DNA from: a virus
Strand: one strand, 5' to 3'
Length of the DNA stretch: 44,372 nt
IMG/VR virus record: IMGVR_UViG_3300025030_000193
Span: 1-44,372 of that record
In this document: piece after piece, positions 42,810-44,372 of the stretch
Layout: each line of letters opens with the position of its first letter
Numbering within the stretch: the first letter of the stretch is position 1
The notes under the pieces: generated by a model
Databases searched by the model: none
What the model was told of the DNA's origin: nothing
Seen by the model: the letters and a program-made list of their open reading frames with translations, nothing else
Program-made: the position numbers and the translations under genes

Positions 42810-44372
42810 ATGGCAGCAATAGAGCTTTACCAGACCCTTCTTTTCAACGACGCAGACCTTGAGGCGTACTGGCGGTTTGAGGGGAATTCCAACGACTCAA
42901 AGGACTCGGCGAACGGCTCGGATACCAGCATCACCTATGGGAACGACTATGGGAAGTTTACTCAGGGTGCTCTTTTCAACGGCTCCACCTCAAAAATCGT
43001 CGTTGCCGACTGCGCTGCCGTTTCCCCGACAGGGGACTTCACGCTGAACATCTGGGGGAAGTGGACAAACCTACCCCCTGGAGGGGACGAATACTTCGAC
43101 GCCCTGTTTTTGAAAGCCTCCGCATGGGCGACCAACTGGTCGTATTCATTCATGTTCGCAGCGGGCGATCTGTGGATATATCTATCTTCTAATGGGGGCG
43201 AGCCGACAAGCAAATATGTAAGCTACACGTTCAGCACGGGGACGTGGTACATGCTTACCGTGGTCTACGACGCCTCAGCGGGGAGCGCAAAGTTCTTCGT
43301 GAACGGATATCAGATAGGAACGACGCAGACAGGTCTTCCCACGAGCATTTACGACTCGAGCGTAGACCTCATTATCGGGCACAATTATACCGACCCGATC
43401 TATGTCTACGGGATGGACGGAAGCTTCGACGACGCAGCGATATTCCACAGAACCCTTTCAGACCAAGAGGTGGAAGACCTATACGAAGGGACGGGACCAC
43501 AAGCGCTTACAAAAGCGCTTTCGGATTCAATAAGCTTTTCTGAATCTTTGTCCTCGGAAATTGGGTGGGGAAAGGAACTCGCCGAGGAAGACCAGACCGA
43601 GCCCTTCATGATTGACTTTATGGAGTTCGCCACGGACGGCGACGCGCAGGCAAAGTACATAACCGATTCTGCCCCTAACCTTCAGTCCTATTCCGAGCCG
43701 ACGATAAAAACGCAAGGGTCGTACGCGCTCAAGGGGGTGGCAAACACGAGCGCCCTGAACAAAGTTCTCCAAAGGACGTTCGCCGGAATTACTCTGACCG
43801 ACTACGGGAGTAACCCCATCATGTCCGCAGCTGAGCCTTCACTTATCATGGACGGGGAGCAGTGCGACCTGTGGCACGCGTGGTGGAACGTGGGGGACAC
43901 GAGGATCAGCGACCTTTTTTACAAGTACGCAACCAACGCTGGGCTCGACAATTGGGCTTCGGGCGGAGACCGCATCCTCAATAACGTCGTTTACCCCTGC
44001 GTCATAAAGGTTGGCTCGACGTACTACCTATTCGCGAACCTGGTGGGAGACCCCGGAGAGAGGGTTCACTTGTGGCAGAGCACCAACAAAACGACGTGGA
44101 ACATAATGAACGGCGGAGACCCAGTGTTCGACAACAGCGGGCTGGCTACCGACGACCCATTCAGGTATGTCTGGAACGTGCACGTCGTGGTGGTGGATGG
44201 GATTTGGCACATGCTTCTCGAGGCGGGAAGCCAAGCAGACCAGAGCGACGTCGCGCTCCGGTACGCGTGGTCAACGCTCGACGAGCTCGACTGGTTCGCT
44301 CACAGGAGCGAGAACGCCGTCCTCCCTTCCGGCGGAAATCCGCACCTGCACCACGTCCCCAACAGGAACGCG
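42810..44372 (+). CDS. Tail-spike-like protein: LamG/ConA-like lectin domain plus beta-propeller (3' partial)
   Basis: A frame open from ATG 42810 to the right edge (521 codons seen). Residues about 15-230 form a LamG-like jellyroll: LEAYWRFEGNSNDSKDSANG, GALFNGSTSKIVV, DFTLNIWGKW, TWYMLTVVYDASAGSAKFFV and the ending GSFDDAAIFHRTLSDQEVED. A short repeat unit ALSDSISFSESLS links to a second part. From about 330 it resembles a GH43-type five-bladed propeller (DLWHAWWNVGDTR, YPCVIKVGSTYYLFANLVGD, VHLWQSTNKTTW, VDGIWHMLLEAGS). This suggests glycan binding and perhaps cleavage. There is no ribosome site of its own close to the ATG; an upstream mini-frame ends three bases before it. Confidence 0.7.
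   Translation, partial: MAAIELYQTLLFNDADLEAYWRFEGNSNDSKDSANGSDTSITYGNDYGKFTQGALFNGSTSKIVVADCAAVSPTGDFTLNIWGKWTNLPPGGDEYFDALFLKASAWATNWSYSFMFAAGDLWIYLSSNGGEPTSKYVSYTFSTGTWYMLTVVYDASAGSAKFFVNGYQIGTTQTGLPTSIYDSSVDLIIGHNYTDPIYVYGMDGSFDDAAIFHRTLSDQEVEDLYEGTGPQALTKALSDSISFSESLSSEIGWGKELAEEDQTEPFMIDFMEFATDGDAQAKYITDSAPNLQSYSEPTIKTQGSYALKGVANTSALNKVLQRTFAGITLTDYGSNPIMSAAEPSLIMDGEQCDLWHAWWNVGDTRISDLFYKYATNAGLDNWASGGDRILNNVVYPCVIKVGSTYYLFANLVGDPGERVHLWQSTNKTTWNIMNGGDPVFDNSGLATDDPFRYVWNVHVVVVDGIWHMLLEAGSQADQSDVALRYAWSTLDELDWFAHRSENAVLPSGGNPHLHHVPNRNA

Noticed and set aside
1-44372. Lysogeny module, integrase, transposase, tRNA genes
   Set aside because: Looked for on both strands but nothing recognisable was seen; Mu-like head genes alone do not imply a transposable phage.

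Overview
The window is a large part of one tailed double-stranded DNA phage genome (Caudoviricetes). Every gene I can support lies on the plus strand and is tightly packed, mostly with ATGA-type overlaps or strong GGAGGTG ribosome sites. The tail genes (distal tail protein, 895-residue tape measure, frameshifted tail chaperones, no sheath) indicate a siphovirus. The head genes are of Mu-like families (Gp36, virion morphogenesis, GpI-like protease/scaffold, portal fused to a GpF-like domain) with a GpA-type terminase. Ribosome sites, sigma70-type promoters and the lysis genes point to a bacterial, probably Gram-positive host; this is inference. I see no integrase, CI-like repressor, transposase, DNA polymerase, tRNA or CRISPR array. 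Both window edges cut genes, so these are not the natural genome ends.

Layout. 1-10.6 kb: head-tail joining, tail, tail fibre and lysis genes, closed by a rho-independent terminator. 10.7-30.4 kb: early/accessory region driven by a family of near-identical promoters. It holds anti-restriction-like genes, RNase HI, an ERF annealase with a PD-(D/E)XK exonuclease, a replication initiator containing iteron-like DNA repeats, an RlpA-like protein, SSB, several nucleases, many small zinc-finger or one-helix proteins, a glycosyltransferase-methyltransferase fusion, and a ParB / radical-SAM / TET-associated-glycosyltransferase cassette followed by a Fic AMPylase. 30.4-30.7 kb: a structured non-coding segment just before the terminase genes, a candidate packaging site or RNA. 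30.7-44.4 kb: terminase, portal, protease/scaffold, decoration and capsid genes, a free-standing HNH endonuclease, a second glycosyltransferase, and a lectin/propeller tail-spike-like gene running off the right edge.

How it works together. The initiator, in-gene origin, SSB, ERF and nuclease form a host-dependent replication/recombination module. The ParB-radical SAM-glycosyltransferase cluster is best read as a predicted DNA base hypermodification system, and with the ArdC-like and DUF2958 proteins it suggests layered protection against restriction. Fic would alter host proteins. Late genes build and fill the virion.

Most notable signals: the TET-less base-modification cassette; a fossil second copy of the tail-fibre tip behind the live one; an HNH gene bracketed by a divergent copy of the upstream gene's 3' end; DNA repeats in the initiator gene that ignore reading frame; an apparent AUA start codon; a promoter family conserved even in its spacer; and promoters placed so that mRNAs should be leaderless.
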